The notes beneath the pieces were generated by a model. That model was not told the DNA's origin and did no database searches. It was given only the letters and a program-made list of their open reading frames with translations. Of a DNA stretch of 64,000 bases, positions 51,385 through 60,417 are shown one piece after another. The stretch is from Bacteroidales bacterium UBA5226. Lineage in GTDB: Bacteria; Bacteroidota; Bacteroidia; Bacteroidales; UBA932. Made by a program: the position numbers and the translations under genes. Location of the stretch: the NCBI GenBank assembly GCA_002409325.1, contig DHUU01000006.1:27684-91683 (forward strand). Reading direction: 5' to 3'. Position 1 is the first letter of the stretch. Each line of letters opens with the position of its first letter.

Positions 51385-52174
51385 ACTCAGTGTTATTCAC
51401 CAAAAAGCCATCCTGGGGAAAAACGTAGAAGTAGGTCCTTTTACTTCCATAGCACAACATGTAGACATTGGCCCGGGGAGTGTTATCGGGCCCAATGTGA
51501 CCATTATGGATTACGTACGCATAGGGGCCAATTGCAGGGTGTTCCCCGGGGCTGTGATAGGGGCTATACCCCAGGATCTTAAATTTGCGGGAGAAGTGTC
51601 TTCTGTAGAAATAGGGAATAATGTGACAATCCGCGAATATGCGACCATCAACCGCGGAACGGCGGCAAGTCATATAGGCGTGACTAAGGTAGATGATAAC
51701 TGTTTGATCATGAGCTACGTACACATAGCTCATGATTGTCATATCAAAAACAATGTTATACTTACTTCCTATGTCGGACTGGCAGGGGAGACCCAGATTG
51801 ATGAGTATGCCATCATTGGCGGGGCCTCGGCGGCCCACCAGTTTACACGCATAGGAGCCCATGCCATGATATCAGGTGGTTCCATGATAGGCAAGGATGT
51901 GCCGCCTTATGTGCTGGCAGGCAGGCGTCCGCTCTGCTACGGAGGCATAAACATCATTGGCTTGCGTCGCAGGGGCTTTACCTCTGAACAAATTGAAAGG
52001 ATACACGATATTTATCGCATCATATACCAGGTTGGATTGAATATCAATGATGCCTGCCGCAAAGTAGAAGAAGTTCTGGACGTGTCGGAAGAAAGGAATA
52101 TCATCCTGTCATTCATCAGGGCTTCACAAAGGGGTATTATTCCATACAAAACCAAATTCATGGAAGAAGAATGA
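51374..52174 (+). CDS. lpxA: UDP-N-acetylglucosamine O-acyltransferase LpxA
   Basis: First step of lipid A synthesis, transferring hydroxyacyl from acyl carrier protein to UDP-GlcNAc. The 266-residue protein is a left-handed beta-helix with hexapeptide repeats (KNVEVGPFTSIAQHVDIGPGSVIGPNVTI) and the catalytic His in MSYVHIAHDCHI, followed by an alpha-helical C-terminus with GLRRRGFTSEQI. It overlaps lpxC by 11 nt and precedes the WbqC gene by 4 nt. Confidence 0.95.
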   Translation: MIHKLSVIHQKAILGKNVEVGPFTSIAQHVDIGPGSVIGPNVTIMDYVRIGANCRVFPGAVIGAIPQDLKFAGEVSSVEIGNNVTIREYATINRGTAASHIGVTKVDDNCLIMSYVHIAHDCHIKNNVILTSYVGLAGETQIDEYAIIGGASAAHQFTRIGAHAMISGGSMIGKDVPPYVLAGRRPLCYGGINIIGLRRRGFTSEQIERIHDIYRIIYQVGLNINDACRKVEEVLDVSEERNIILSFIRASQRGIIPYKTKFMEEE

Positions 52175-52178
52175 CAGC

Positions 52179-52802
52179 ATGAAGGCCATTTTTACAACAG
52201 CATACTGGCCTCCTGTAGCTTGTTTTGCTGCAATATTTCCAGACGGAGAATGGGTGCTGGAACAACACGAACATTATCAGAAACAAACTATTCGAAACCG
52301 CTGCTCCATATGCGGTGCCAACGGGCCTCAGTGGCTTATCATTCCAGTAATACGCAAACATGGATTGAAGACACCCATACGCGAGGTCATGCTTGATCTG
52401 TCCAGGGACTGGCAGCGTGTTCACTGGCTGGCTATAGAATCTGCCTACCGCTCTTCTCCTTATTATGAGTACTACAGGGACGAGATCAGAAAATTTTATA
52501 CAATTAAGAAATCAACCTCTCTGTTTGAATACAACACAGCCATTCTCAGGTGGTGTGCCGACGCATTGGAAACGGACATATCTATTTCATATACAGAGTT
52601 ATACAATATGTTATATAGCGAGAATGATTTTCGTCTCCATTTGCCTGCTTACGAAGCCATCCCGTATTATCAGGTTTTTGCCCGGAAACAAGGCTTTGTC
52701 CCCGGGCAAAGTATTCTGGATCTGCTTATGAATGAAGGTCCTGAAGCCTGGAAGGCTTTAGAAACGAAAACCAACGGTCAACAGCAGCCTCAACTGCGAT
52801 AA
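52179..52802 (+). CDS. WbqC family protein
   Basis: This 207-residue protein has the WbqC-like pattern: an N-terminal TTAYWPPV, a QHEHYQKQTIRNRC block, SRDWQRVHWLAIESAYRSSPYYEYY, and the helix-rich C-terminus. WbqC-like proteins occur with O-antigen and lipid A genes, but their activity is not well defined. It is 4 nt after lpxA, so it is probably expressed with the lipid A genes. The 3' end overlaps the FadL-like gene by 45 bp. Confidence 0.85.
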   Translation: MKAIFTTAYWPPVACFAAIFPDGEWVLEQHEHYQKQTIRNRCSICGANGPQWLIIPVIRKHGLKTPIREVMLDLSRDWQRVHWLAIESAYRSSPYYEYYRDEIRKFYTIKKSTSLFEYNTAILRWCADALETDISISYTELYNMLYSENDFRLHLPAYEAIPYYQVFARKQGFVPGQSILDLLMNEGPEAWKALETKTNGQQQPQLR

Positions 52803-54287
52803 GGTATTGAGTCCGGGTATTCCGGGACTCCCGCTATCATATAATGAAAAGCCTTCACTTTCTTTCAGGCGGTATGATACGCCCAGGTCTGTATAAAATT
52901 GATTACCACGCAGGCCCAGTCCGCCGGAAACCACTTGTGTAGCTTCATAACTGCGTTCGGGAGCTCCGTAATAACTGTACCCGCCCCTTATTGCAAGACG
53001 GGAAATGCGTATCTCGGCACCGGCACGAAAATTATGAGCATATTGAAAACCAAACTCTTCTGATCCGTAGCGAATGGCTTCATTGTCCTGTTCAAAGGCC
53101 CATTTGTCATATTTATCTGACATTTTCATGGTCCTGTAATCTGCCCCTTCATAGTCAAAACTTATCAGGCCCACTTTTCCAAGGATAAAAGCTGTTCCTG
53201 CACTGAAACGCCAGGGGGTGCGTACTTTATAGGAATAGGAACCGACCGGGCTGCTGGCGTTTTTTTGCTGGTCCAGAAAATCAGCCGTCATGTGTTCCTG
53301 CCATTCGTCGGTCAGGGATGTCCAGGTAGGGGTAGCGACACTTATCCCAAGCCTCCAGTTGAAACCAGGCAGGCTCACCGGTACGGCAATGATCCCCAGA
53401 TTCATATTGAAACCAAGACCGGTAGTGGTCTGATCATAGGTGTGGGAAAAATCTGTATACCATGTCTGGAATGCTTCAGGGTCCTGAGCTGTTTCTGTGA
53501 ATTTTTCAAATGTTCTGTAGTAAATATTTCTGAAATTCAGGCTGTAACCAACAAAAAAGCGGTTACTGATATTGGCCCCCATATTCAGGGTGTATTCACC
53601 CATGCTTCCTCTGGATTCCCTCGTAAAACGCTGGTCAAGGGGACCCCCTACAACAATATCTTCTCCATAGAGATTTTCAGGAGCAGCAATGTACTGATCG
53701 TGTGTCCCGGGAAGAGTGTCCAGCAGGTAGGTGTTCCAGGCCAGAACGGATCTCCAGGATGCTCTTGAATCGTAATATGGATTGTAGTTGTCACCATGCT
53801 CAAGATCTGAATAGACGATACCGTTAGTCATGGTAGCAACCGGGGTGAGCCAGCTGGATTCAGAATTATTACGGCGAACGGAGGTGCGCGTTGTGAAATC
53901 CTGAACTTTATTGTAACCGGCCGAGAAAGAAAGGGATACCAGCCCCGTGTTGTTTGAGGTATTCCAAGATCCGGTGTATCCAAGGTTGGATATACCCGGA
54001 CGGGTGTAACGGTCATTGGTCCTCTGGGTAAAGTAATTCACTTCTGAAAACTTTGTAACCAGAGAAGGGGTAATGGAAATTTCAGAATAGGGATACATGG
54101 CAGAAGCGGCAGGATTCAGGGTTATGGAACCAAAATCACCACCAAGTGCCGTTACGGCATTGCCCAGTGCAAGAGAACGGGCGGTACCCTGGTAATTAAT
54201 CTGGGAATAGCGCAAGGCATCCCAGGCATTTTGTCCTGCAAGGGTAAAGGGAAGCACAAAAGCGATCAGAAATAAGAGCTTTTTCAT
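52758..54287 (-). CDS. OmpP1/FadL/TodX family outer membrane protein
   Basis: The 509-residue protein has a signal peptide (cut near LAGQ) and the N-terminal SLALGNAVTALGGDFGSITLNPAASAMYP, the family hallmark, followed by a Gly/Tyr-rich 14-stranded barrel ending in LTVGFRF. Members transport hydrophobic compounds such as long-chain fatty acids. It is 35 nt downstream of the aromatic/serine-rich lipoprotein and probably shares its promoter. The substrate is unknown. Confidence 0.85.
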   Translation of the reverse strand: MKKLLFLIAFVLPFTLAGQNAWDALRYSQINYQGTARSLALGNAVTALGGDFGSITLNPAASAMYPYSEISITPSLVTKFSEVNYFTQRTNDRYTRPGISNLGYTGSWNTSNNTGLVSLSFSAGYNKVQDFTTRTSVRRNNSESSWLTPVATMTNGIVYSDLEHGDNYNPYYDSRASWRSVLAWNTYLLDTLPGTHDQYIAAPENLYGEDIVVGGPLDQRFTRESRGSMGEYTLNMGANISNRFFVGYSLNFRNIYYRTFEKFTETAQDPEAFQTWYTDFSHTYDQTTTGLGFNMNLGIIAVPVSLPGFNWRLGISVATPTWTSLTDEWQEHMTADFLDQQKNASSPVGSYSYKVRTPWRFSAGTAFILGKVGLISFDYEGADYRTMKMSDKYDKWAFEQDNEAIRYGSEEFGFQYAHNFRAGAEIRISRLAIRGGYSYYGAPERSYEATQVVSGGLGLRGNQFYTDLGVSYRLKESEGFSLYDSGSPGIPGLNTLSQLRLLLTVGFRF

Positions 54288-54322
54288 TGTTTTGGGATCA
54301 TATATGTTAAATCATGTACCGG

Positions 54323-55663
54323 TTATCTGCGGTATGAGCCGCCGGAACCGGAGCGTGAGGCACCACCGCCTCCGCCGGTACTGCCCGAACTGCTGCTCCT
54401 GGAAGAGCCGGAACTTACGGAACTGCCCATGCTGCTGCTTCTGGAAGAAGAAGAGGAGGAACTGCTCCTGTTAGTAGAGCTGGAACCGCTGTTGTAGCTT
54501 CCGGTTGAACGACTGCCTGAAGTGCTGCCCGAAGAGGAGCGGACAGAACGAGAGCTTCCGGCATTTTCGGAATTTACGGTAGCAGAAGGTCTCTGAGTGC
54601 CCCTGTAAAAACTACGGCTGTTGCCCGGGTTGGTAGTTGTGCCAGACGATTCTGAGCGGGTATTCTCACGGTTTTCCTGTGACAGATTGGACGACCTGCG
54701 GTAGAAAGTGTTTTCGCTACGGGCTCCCTCTGTACGAGCTCTTGCTGTGGAGGCAGGGTCCCTGTATACGGCAGAAGAACCTGTGGTCCCGGTCACCCTT
54801 CTGTAATTGGTGGTACCGCTTTCTGATGTGATTTCATTTTTGTTGTCAACCTTATTGTCCACGATGTCTCTTGTCCTCTGAGCCCTGTTTCCCGAGACCT
54901 GTTCTATCTTTGGATTGGTCCTGGTGTAGGAACCTCCCGAACGGATTGAGCTGGCAGATACAGAGCCGGGTGCGCTCCGGCCTAAATCCTGCCTACGGTC
55001 ATTTCTGTATTCACTCCGGTTGTCTCTGCGATCCGTATTGTTGTGGTAATAATGATGGCCATAGGGATACATGCCCCATATTCCCGAGTATGACCACATG
55101 TTATACCATGAAGGATAGTACCAGTAGTTGTAGGACCAGTCATAATACCAGAAATCCCTATACCAGGTACGCGGGTACCAATACCAGTAGTCCCAGTAAG
55201 ACATGGGCATGTACCCGTACCTGTATCTGTTCCAGGCGCCATACCAGGGGTAATCAAAGAATGGATTGTTCCACCAGTTGCTGTAATCAAAGCTCATATT
55301 GATGGTTAGGGAAAAACTGTCATCCGGCTCATCGCTAAACATCTCCAGCTTGCGTTCATAGGAATCGTCCTGGGAGTTCATGACAAGATACGTTGTTCCA
55401 GGCTCAACATCAATGTTGGCAACACCCTGGGGATCTGTGTACACGGTCTCGACTTTACCCCCTTCCCTTTCGGTCTTTATGATCGTTTGGTTAATCAACG
55501 CTTCTGCCTCCTGGGCATTAGCAAGCATGTGAACACGGGCCGTAACGTCCGGCCTGAAGTAGGTAGCATCGTCATACCTGGAGGATGCTACTTGATATCC
55601 TGATCCGCAAGAAACTGCAAACAGTCCGGTGATCAGCATCAGATAGGGAAAAAACCTTTTCAT
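54323..55663 (-). CDS. Lipoprotein with Trp/Tyr-rich middle and Ser-rich tail, function unknown
   Basis: The 446 residues start with a signal and lipobox (LFAVSC, Cys19). A folded part at about 25-125 includes an Ig-like beta-domain (TDPQGVANIDVEPGTTYLVM). Residues 127-207 are extraordinarily rich in Trp and Tyr (over 30 of about 80), spaced like a short aromatic repeat. After about 335, Ser, Gly, Arg and Thr make up nearly everything. Such proteins recur in Bacteroidetes beside FadL-like genes, but I know no established function. It has its own promoter, face-to-face with that of proS. Confidence 0.7.
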   Translation of the reverse strand: MKRFFPYLMLITGLFAVSCGSGYQVASSRYDDATYFRPDVTARVHMLANAQEAEALINQTIIKTEREGGKVETVYTDPQGVANIDVEPGTTYLVMNSQDDSYERKLEMFSDEPDDSFSLTINMSFDYSNWWNNPFFDYPWYGAWNRYRYGYMPMSYWDYWYWYPRTWYRDFWYYDWSYNYWYYPSWYNMWSYSGIWGMYPYGHHYYHNNTDRRDNRSEYRNDRRQDLGRSAPGSVSASSIRSGGSYTRTNPKIEQVSGNRAQRTRDIVDNKVDNKNEITSESGTTNYRRVTGTTGSSAVYRDPASTARARTEGARSENTFYRRSSNLSQENRENTRSESSGTTTNPGNSRSFYRGTQRPSATVNSENAGSSRSVRSSSGSTSGSRSTGSYNSGSSSTNRSSSSSSSSRSSSMGSSVSSGSSRSSSSGSTGGGGGASRSGSGGSYRR

Positions 55664-55699
55664 TTTGCACCTCCTAATTTTTTATTGTGGCAAATTATG

Positions 55700-55707
55700 T
55701 ACTTTTG
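55700..55707 (+). promoter_or_regulatory. -7 box for proS
   Basis: TACTTTTG matches TAnnTTTG, giving a predicted leader of about 58 nt before the proS ATG at 55772. It faces the box at 55711-55718. Confidence 0.45.
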
Positions 55708-55710
55708 CAC

Positions 55711-55718
55711 CAAATATA
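55711..55718 (-). promoter_or_regulatory. -7 box for the aromatic-rich lipoprotein gene
   Basis: The minus strand reads TATATTTG. Transcription should start near 55704, which places it inside the -7 box of proS, so the two promoters exclude each other or interfere. Confidence 0.45.
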
Positions 55719-55771
55719 CAAAAAAACAAAAATATAACAAACAAATTTTGTACCAATAAAAGCAAGGTGGC

Positions 55772-57244
55772 ATGGCAAAAGAGATAAGGGACAGGGATGA
55801 AAACTATTCAGAGTGGTATAACAGTTTGGTAATCAAATCGGAACTGGCAGAAAATTCAGCTGTTAGAGGCTGTATGGTTATCAAACCTTATGGTTATGCC
55901 ATATGGGAGAAAATTCAAGCCGAACTTGACCGCCGCTTGAAAGCAACAGGCCATGTCAATGCCTATTTTCCCCTGTTTATACCCAAGTCGTTTTTAAACA
56001 GGGAAGCAGAGCATGTGGAAGGGTTTGCAAAAGAATGTGCCGTAGTCACCCATCACCGCCTGATGGCCGATCCTGGCGGGAAGGGCCTTGTGGTGGATCC
56101 AGAGGCCCGTCTGGAAGAGGAACTGGTTGTTCGTCCCACAAGTGAGACCATCATTTGGAGCACGTACAAAAATTGGATCAAATCATACCGTGACCTGCCC
56201 ATTCTCTGCAACCAGTGGGCCAATGTTGTCCGCTGGGAGATGCGCACAAGGCTTTTCCTGCGTACCACAGAATTTTTGTGGCAGGAAGGCCATACGGCAC
56301 ACGCCACCAGAGAGGAAGCCGTGGAAGAGACACGCCTGATTGTTGATCTTTACGCTTCTTTTGCAAAAGATATAATGGCCCTTCCTGTATGGACAGGTCC
56401 CAAAACAGCCAGTGAACGTTTTGCCGGAGCCGTTGATACACTCTGCATTGAGGCTTTAATGCAGGATGGAAAAGCATTGCAGGCAGGCACATCCCATTTT
56501 CTGGGACAAAATTTTGCCAAAGCCTTTGACGTACAATTTGCAAACAGGGATGGCCAGCTGGAATACGTCTGGGCATCCAGCTGGGGTGTGTCTACCCGGC
56601 TGATGGGAGCCCTGATCATGGCTCATTCGGACAACCACGGTCTGATCCTGCCCCCCGCGCTGGCTCCCATACACGTTGTACTGGTTCCCATATATAAAGG
56701 AGAAGATGAGAGGACGGCCATCTGTACTCATCTTCAAACCGTCAGCGCCCGTCTTCAGGCCCTGGGATTATCTGTTAAAATGGATGACAGGGACAATGTC
56801 CGGTCCGGATATAAATTTTCCGAATGGGAGGTCAAAGGTGTTCCTGTTCGTATTGCCGTTGGACCCAGGGATCTGTCAGCAGGCACCGTTGAGGTTGCCC
56901 GCCGCGACACATTGGAAAAGCAAATTATTCCCCTGGAAAGAATGGAAGAATACATACCACAGCTTCTACGGGATATTCAGGAGAACATTTACAGGAAAGC
57001 GCTTGATTTCAGGACCAGGAACACCTTTGAAATTGACAGCTACGATGAATTCCGTGAGCGCATTGAAGGAGGAGGATTCTTTCTCTGTCATTGGGATGGG
57101 ACTGCCGATACCGAGGCAAAGATCAAAGAAGAAACAAAAGCCACCATACGACTCATACCGGAGGGAGAAGACCCCCGGCCAGGTAAATGCATGTATAGCG
57201 GAAAACCCTCACCTCAAAGGGTCGTATTTGCCAGAGCTTATTAA
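55772..57244 (+). CDS. proS: Prolyl-tRNA synthetase, eukaryote/archaeon-like form
   Basis: Charges tRNA-Pro with proline. The 490-residue protein is the short class II type without the editing insert: DENYSEWYNSLVIKSELAENS at the start, RPTSETIIWSTYKNWI (motif 2 region), FLWQEGHTAHAT, and motif 3 in LMGALIMAHSDNHGLILPP. The C-terminal zinc-like domain ends VVFARAY with a final Tyr, as in archaeal enzymes. This type is found in many Bacteroidetes. The next gene lies 8 nt downstream. Confidence 0.95.
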   Translation: MAKEIRDRDENYSEWYNSLVIKSELAENSAVRGCMVIKPYGYAIWEKIQAELDRRLKATGHVNAYFPLFIPKSFLNREAEHVEGFAKECAVVTHHRLMADPGGKGLVVDPEARLEEELVVRPTSETIIWSTYKNWIKSYRDLPILCNQWANVVRWEMRTRLFLRTTEFLWQEGHTAHATREEAVEETRLIVDLYASFAKDIMALPVWTGPKTASERFAGAVDTLCIEALMQDGKALQAGTSHFLGQNFAKAFDVQFANRDGQLEYVWASSWGVSTRLMGALIMAHSDNHGLILPPALAPIHVVLVPIYKGEDERTAICTHLQTVSARLQALGLSVKMDDRDNVRSGYKFSEWEVKGVPVRIAVGPRDLSAGTVEVARRDTLEKQIIPLERMEEYIPQLLRDIQENIYRKALDFRTRNTFEIDSYDEFRERIEGGGFFLCHWDGTADTEAKIKEETKATIRLIPEGEDPRPGKCMYSGKPSPQRVVFARAY

Positions 57245-57252
57245 TATATATT

Positions 57253-57963
57253 ATGACCAACTCAGAAATACGCACTGCAAGAAAGCAGATCATTCAGGGA
57301 CTGAACGAAAAGTCTCAGTTAAAAAACAAAGTGTTTTTGCAAACCCTTGAGGTGTTCAATCTAACAAAGGAAGTGTTGCACGAGATGAGTAATGACGTGA
57401 ACGAACTTCTGGAAGACAGCGATAACCGCCGTGTCCGTTTTGAATACCGCGACAGGGGCAAGTTTGAGGCCGAACTGAAATTTGCAGATGATATCCTTAT
57501 ATTCAGTATGCACACAGATGTGTTTCAGTTTGACAGAGACCATCCCGTATGGAAAAAGGATTATGTAAAAAAAGAACCTTATTCTTCGTATTGCGGGATG
57601 ATATCTGTATACAATTTTCTAACAGATTCATTCAAATACAGCAGGAAGGACGACCTGGGCTACCTGGTTGCCAGGGTCTTCGTAAATAAGGACAAGAGTT
57701 ATTTCACTGAAGGCAAACGGCAGAAGACAAGGGACCTTACAGACTTCGGCAAACGGATGATAGACAAGGCCGCCGTTGTGAACATAGTGGAAACGGCCGT
57801 TTTATATAGTCTTTCGTTTGATTTACTTGCCCCTCCTTATGAAACGGTTGCCTTGGCCACCGTAGAACAGATGAACGCCAAGATTGACAGTGCCAAAATG
57901 CAGACAGGCAAACGTCTTGGTTTTAATTTTTGTGCCGATGACGTTAAAGCAGACCAGGAGTAA
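57253..57963 (+). CDS. Conserved hypothetical cytoplasmic protein
   Basis: A 236-residue protein I do not recognise. It has no signal peptide or membrane helix. It starts with a basic helical segment (IRTARKQIIQGLNEKSQLKNKVFLQ) and contains HTDVFQFDRDHPVWKKDY, SYCGMISVYNFLTDSFKYSRKDDLGYLVARVFVNKDKSYFTEGKR and a helical C-terminus. Its composition is typical of a real cytoplasmic protein. It lies 8 nt after proS and 9 nt before the DUF3078 gene, so it belongs to that operon. Confidence 0.6.
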   Translation: MTNSEIRTARKQIIQGLNEKSQLKNKVFLQTLEVFNLTKEVLHEMSNDVNELLEDSDNRRVRFEYRDRGKFEAELKFADDILIFSMHTDVFQFDRDHPVWKKDYVKKEPYSSYCGMISVYNFLTDSFKYSRKDDLGYLVARVFVNKDKSYFTEGKRQKTRDLTDFGKRMIDKAAVVNIVETAVLYSLSFDLLAPPYETVALATVEQMNAKIDSAKMQTGKRLGFNFCADDVKADQE

Positions 57964-57972
57964 AATATAATT

Positions 57973-59037
57973 ATGAAAAAAATAGCATTTCTTATTGTTG
58001 CCCTCATGCTTACAGCAGGCATTTCCAGCGCCCAGGAGAAAGTCAGGATTGATTCTCTGGGAAAGGATACTGTAAAGGTTCCCACCTATGCAGAACTGAC
58101 AAGGATGGTTTCCAGGCTGACCGCCAGGGTGGATTCGGCCAGGCAAAGGGCTGTTGAAGATTCTATACTTATAGCCCGTTTTGTTGAACAGAGCCGTCAG
58201 GCAGCTCTGGCCAGTATGCCCCCGCCCAAAAAACCAACATTTTGGACCAATTCCCTGCTATCCCAGTTTAACTTTTCACAAACATCTCTAACCAATTGGG
58301 CAGCAGGAGGAAACAGTTCCATTGCCCTGGGAGGGTATGTAGATGCCAAGGCCAATTATGATAAGGACAAAATTCTGTTCCAGAACCGTTTACAGGTAGG
58401 TTACGGGTTTGTAAAAATGTTCGGGGATATTCTCAAGAAAACAGACGACAGGTTGCTGCTGGATTCTAAATTCGGTTACAAGGCAACTGAGAAACTTTAT
58501 TTCTCAGCAGCATTCGGTATAAAAACACAAATGGCAAAAGGGTACAAATATGCCAAAACAGACACAACACTGGTTTCACAGTTTGCCGCACCCCTATATT
58601 CAACACTGGCACTGGGTTTAGACTACAAACCTTTTTCATGGCTGTCTGTAACATTTGCGCCATTGACAGGGGGTATTGTGGTAGTGAGAGTACCGGAATT
58701 GCGCGGAAGTTACGGGAACAAACCCGATGAAAAAGTGCGAAAAGAGTTTGGAGCCCAGCTAAAAGTAAAGCTTGACAAGGAAGTGTTTAAAAATGTAAAG
58801 GTCGATACGGAGCTTGTCCTTTTCTCGGATTATCTTAACAAGCCTCAGAATATCCAGGTTTACTGGGATCTCTCCATTTCCATGCAGGTAAACAAATTCA
58901 TGAGTGCCAATATCCGTACCAACCTGATTTACGACGACAACATCCAGATTGCCGATAAATTTGGTGTCAAGGCACCGAGGGTGCAGTTCCGGGAAGTGTT
59001 GTCAATAGGACTTTCCTATACCATATCAAATAAATAG
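57973..59037 (+). CDS. DUF3078 domain outer membrane protein
   Basis: The 354-residue protein has a signal peptide (cut near SSAQ), a helical segment, and then the DUF3078 signature FWTNSLLSQFNFSQTSLTNWAAGGNSSIALGGY, followed by alternating strands like a beta-barrel. This domain is found almost only in Bacteroidetes, where it is a predicted outer membrane protein of unknown function. The gene lies in the proS operon, 18 nt before tilS. Confidence 0.82.
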   Translation: MKKIAFLIVALMLTAGISSAQEKVRIDSLGKDTVKVPTYAELTRMVSRLTARVDSARQRAVEDSILIARFVEQSRQAALASMPPPKKPTFWTNSLLSQFNFSQTSLTNWAAGGNSSIALGGYVDAKANYDKDKILFQNRLQVGYGFVKMFGDILKKTDDRLLLDSKFGYKATEKLYFSAAFGIKTQMAKGYKYAKTDTTLVSQFAAPLYSTLALGLDYKPFSWLSVTFAPLTGGIVVVRVPELRGSYGNKPDEKVRKEFGAQLKVKLDKEVFKNVKVDTELVLFSDYLNKPQNIQVYWDLSISMQVNKFMSANIRTNLIYDDNIQIADKFGVKAPRVQFREVLSIGLSYTISNK

Positions 59038-59055
59038 ACATTCTGGTCAAACATA

Positions 59056-60417
59056 TTGCCATTGAGGGCCGTTGAACATACATTCAGGGCGGCAGCCGAG
59101 AGGTTGCTGGAAGGATCCTCCTGCGGGGTCCTGCTGGCACTCAGCGGAGGCGTTGACTCTATGGTGATGGCCAATTTATTTGTAAAATGGCTTGGGTCTG
59201 GGTCAGGAAAACCGCTGCACAGAAAGGTCGCTGTGGCTCATATGAATTTTTCTCTTCGCCAGGCAGAAAGTGACGGGGACGAGGAATTTGTTCAAGCATG
59301 GTCCCGCCGGAACTGTATCCCGTTTTATGTCAAAAAAGTCCAAACCCTTCAATATGCAAGGGAAAAGGGGATATCAACAGAAATGGCAGCCAGGGAACTT
59401 CGGTATGACTGGTTTGAGTCGCTGTGCCGTGAATACGGGTTTTCTTTTATAGCGGTAGCTCACAATGCAAATGACAGGGCAGAGACCATGGTGTTGAACC
59501 TGATCAGGGGAACCGGGCTACGTGGGCTTTGCAGTATGAAAGGCCAGAACGGTAAGGTTATCAGACCTTTGCTTGAAGTGCCCCGCACCGGTATTCTGGA
59601 ATATGCCCGCGATAATCATATAGCCTACAGAACAGACTCAACCAACCAGGAAACCGTTTACGCCCGCAACAGGATCCGCCATCTGGTGATGCCCATACTG
59701 GAACAGATGACTCCCAATGTAGTACAACGCATGGGAAAGAACGCAGACAACCTGACGCAGGCGCAGTTGCTGCTGGATTCGCTGACTTCAGAAAAACGTG
59801 AAGCCTGTGCAACCGTCAGAGGTTTTTCCATCCCATGCCTGATACGCGGGGGGAATGTGGATTACTGGTTGTACCAGCTGCTCTCACCCTATGGATTCAA
59901 TGCTTCGCAGATTCATGGAATTGCCATTTCCATGGCAGGTCAGAGTGGAAAAAAATTCCTATCACAGTCTCATGTGCTCTTTATTGACAGGGAAGAACTG
60001 GTCATCCGGGAGCTGGCCGATCAGGTTACACTGGCTAAGCTGGGGGTTATACAGGTTGAACGGACTCCAGGTTTTGTCATACCTAAGGATCCGGGTTTGG
60101 CCGCGCTGGATGCCGGAAAGCTTCAGTTCCCCCTTGAGGTAAGAGCTTGGAAACCAGGCGATAGGTTCGTTCCCCTTGGCATGAAGGGTTTCAAGAAAAT
60201 CAGCGATTTTCTTATCGATCAGAAAGTCCCCGGATGCGATAAAAAAGAGGTCTTTGTTCTCTGTTCGGGGAATGATATCGCATGGGTCATCGGATGGCGC
60301 ATAGACAACCGCTTCAGGATCACAGACAAGACTACCACGATAATGATTTTTCATCAAAAGGCAGACGAGCCCGGATCCCGCCTTCTCCCAGAAGATCAAG
60401 TAGTTGTCTCTCAATAA
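59056..60417 (+). CDS. tilS: tRNA(Ile)-lysidine synthetase TilS
   Basis: Converts C34 of the minor tRNA-Ile(CAU) to lysidine, so that it reads AUA. The 453-residue protein has the PP-loop motif SGGVDS at residues 30-35, AVAHNANDRAETMVLNLIRGTG, and the C-terminal TilS domains (KPGDRFVPLGMKGFKKISDFLIDQKVPG). No ATG is available between the previous stop and the conserved region, so TTG at 59056, or TTG at 59062, must serve as start. The last 86 bp overlap sppA on the other strand. Confidence 0.93.
   Translation: MPLRAVEHTFRAAAERLLEGSSCGVLLALSGGVDSMVMANLFVKWLGSGSGKPLHRKVAVAHMNFSLRQAESDGDEEFVQAWSRRNCIPFYVKKVQTLQYAREKGISTEMAARELRYDWFESLCREYGFSFIAVAHNANDRAETMVLNLIRGTGLRGLCSMKGQNGKVIRPLLEVPRTGILEYARDNHIAYRTDSTNQETVYARNRIRHLVMPILEQMTPNVVQRMGKNADNLTQAQLLLDSLTSEKREACATVRGFSIPCLIRGGNVDYWLYQLLSPYGFNASQIHGIAISMAGQSGKKFLSQSHVLFIDREELVIRELADQVTLAKLGVIQVERTPGFVIPKDPGLAALDAGKLQFPLEVRAWKPGDRFVPLGMKGFKKISDFLIDQKVPGCDKKEVFVLCSGNDIAWVIGWRIDNRFRITDKTTTIMIFHQKADEPGSRLLPEDQVVVSQ

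Noticed and set aside
54323..54990. Repeat-like Ser codon tracts considered as a CRISPR or tandem repeat array
   Set aside because: The tracts are irregular in length and spacing and lie in frame in a continuous lipoprotein gene.
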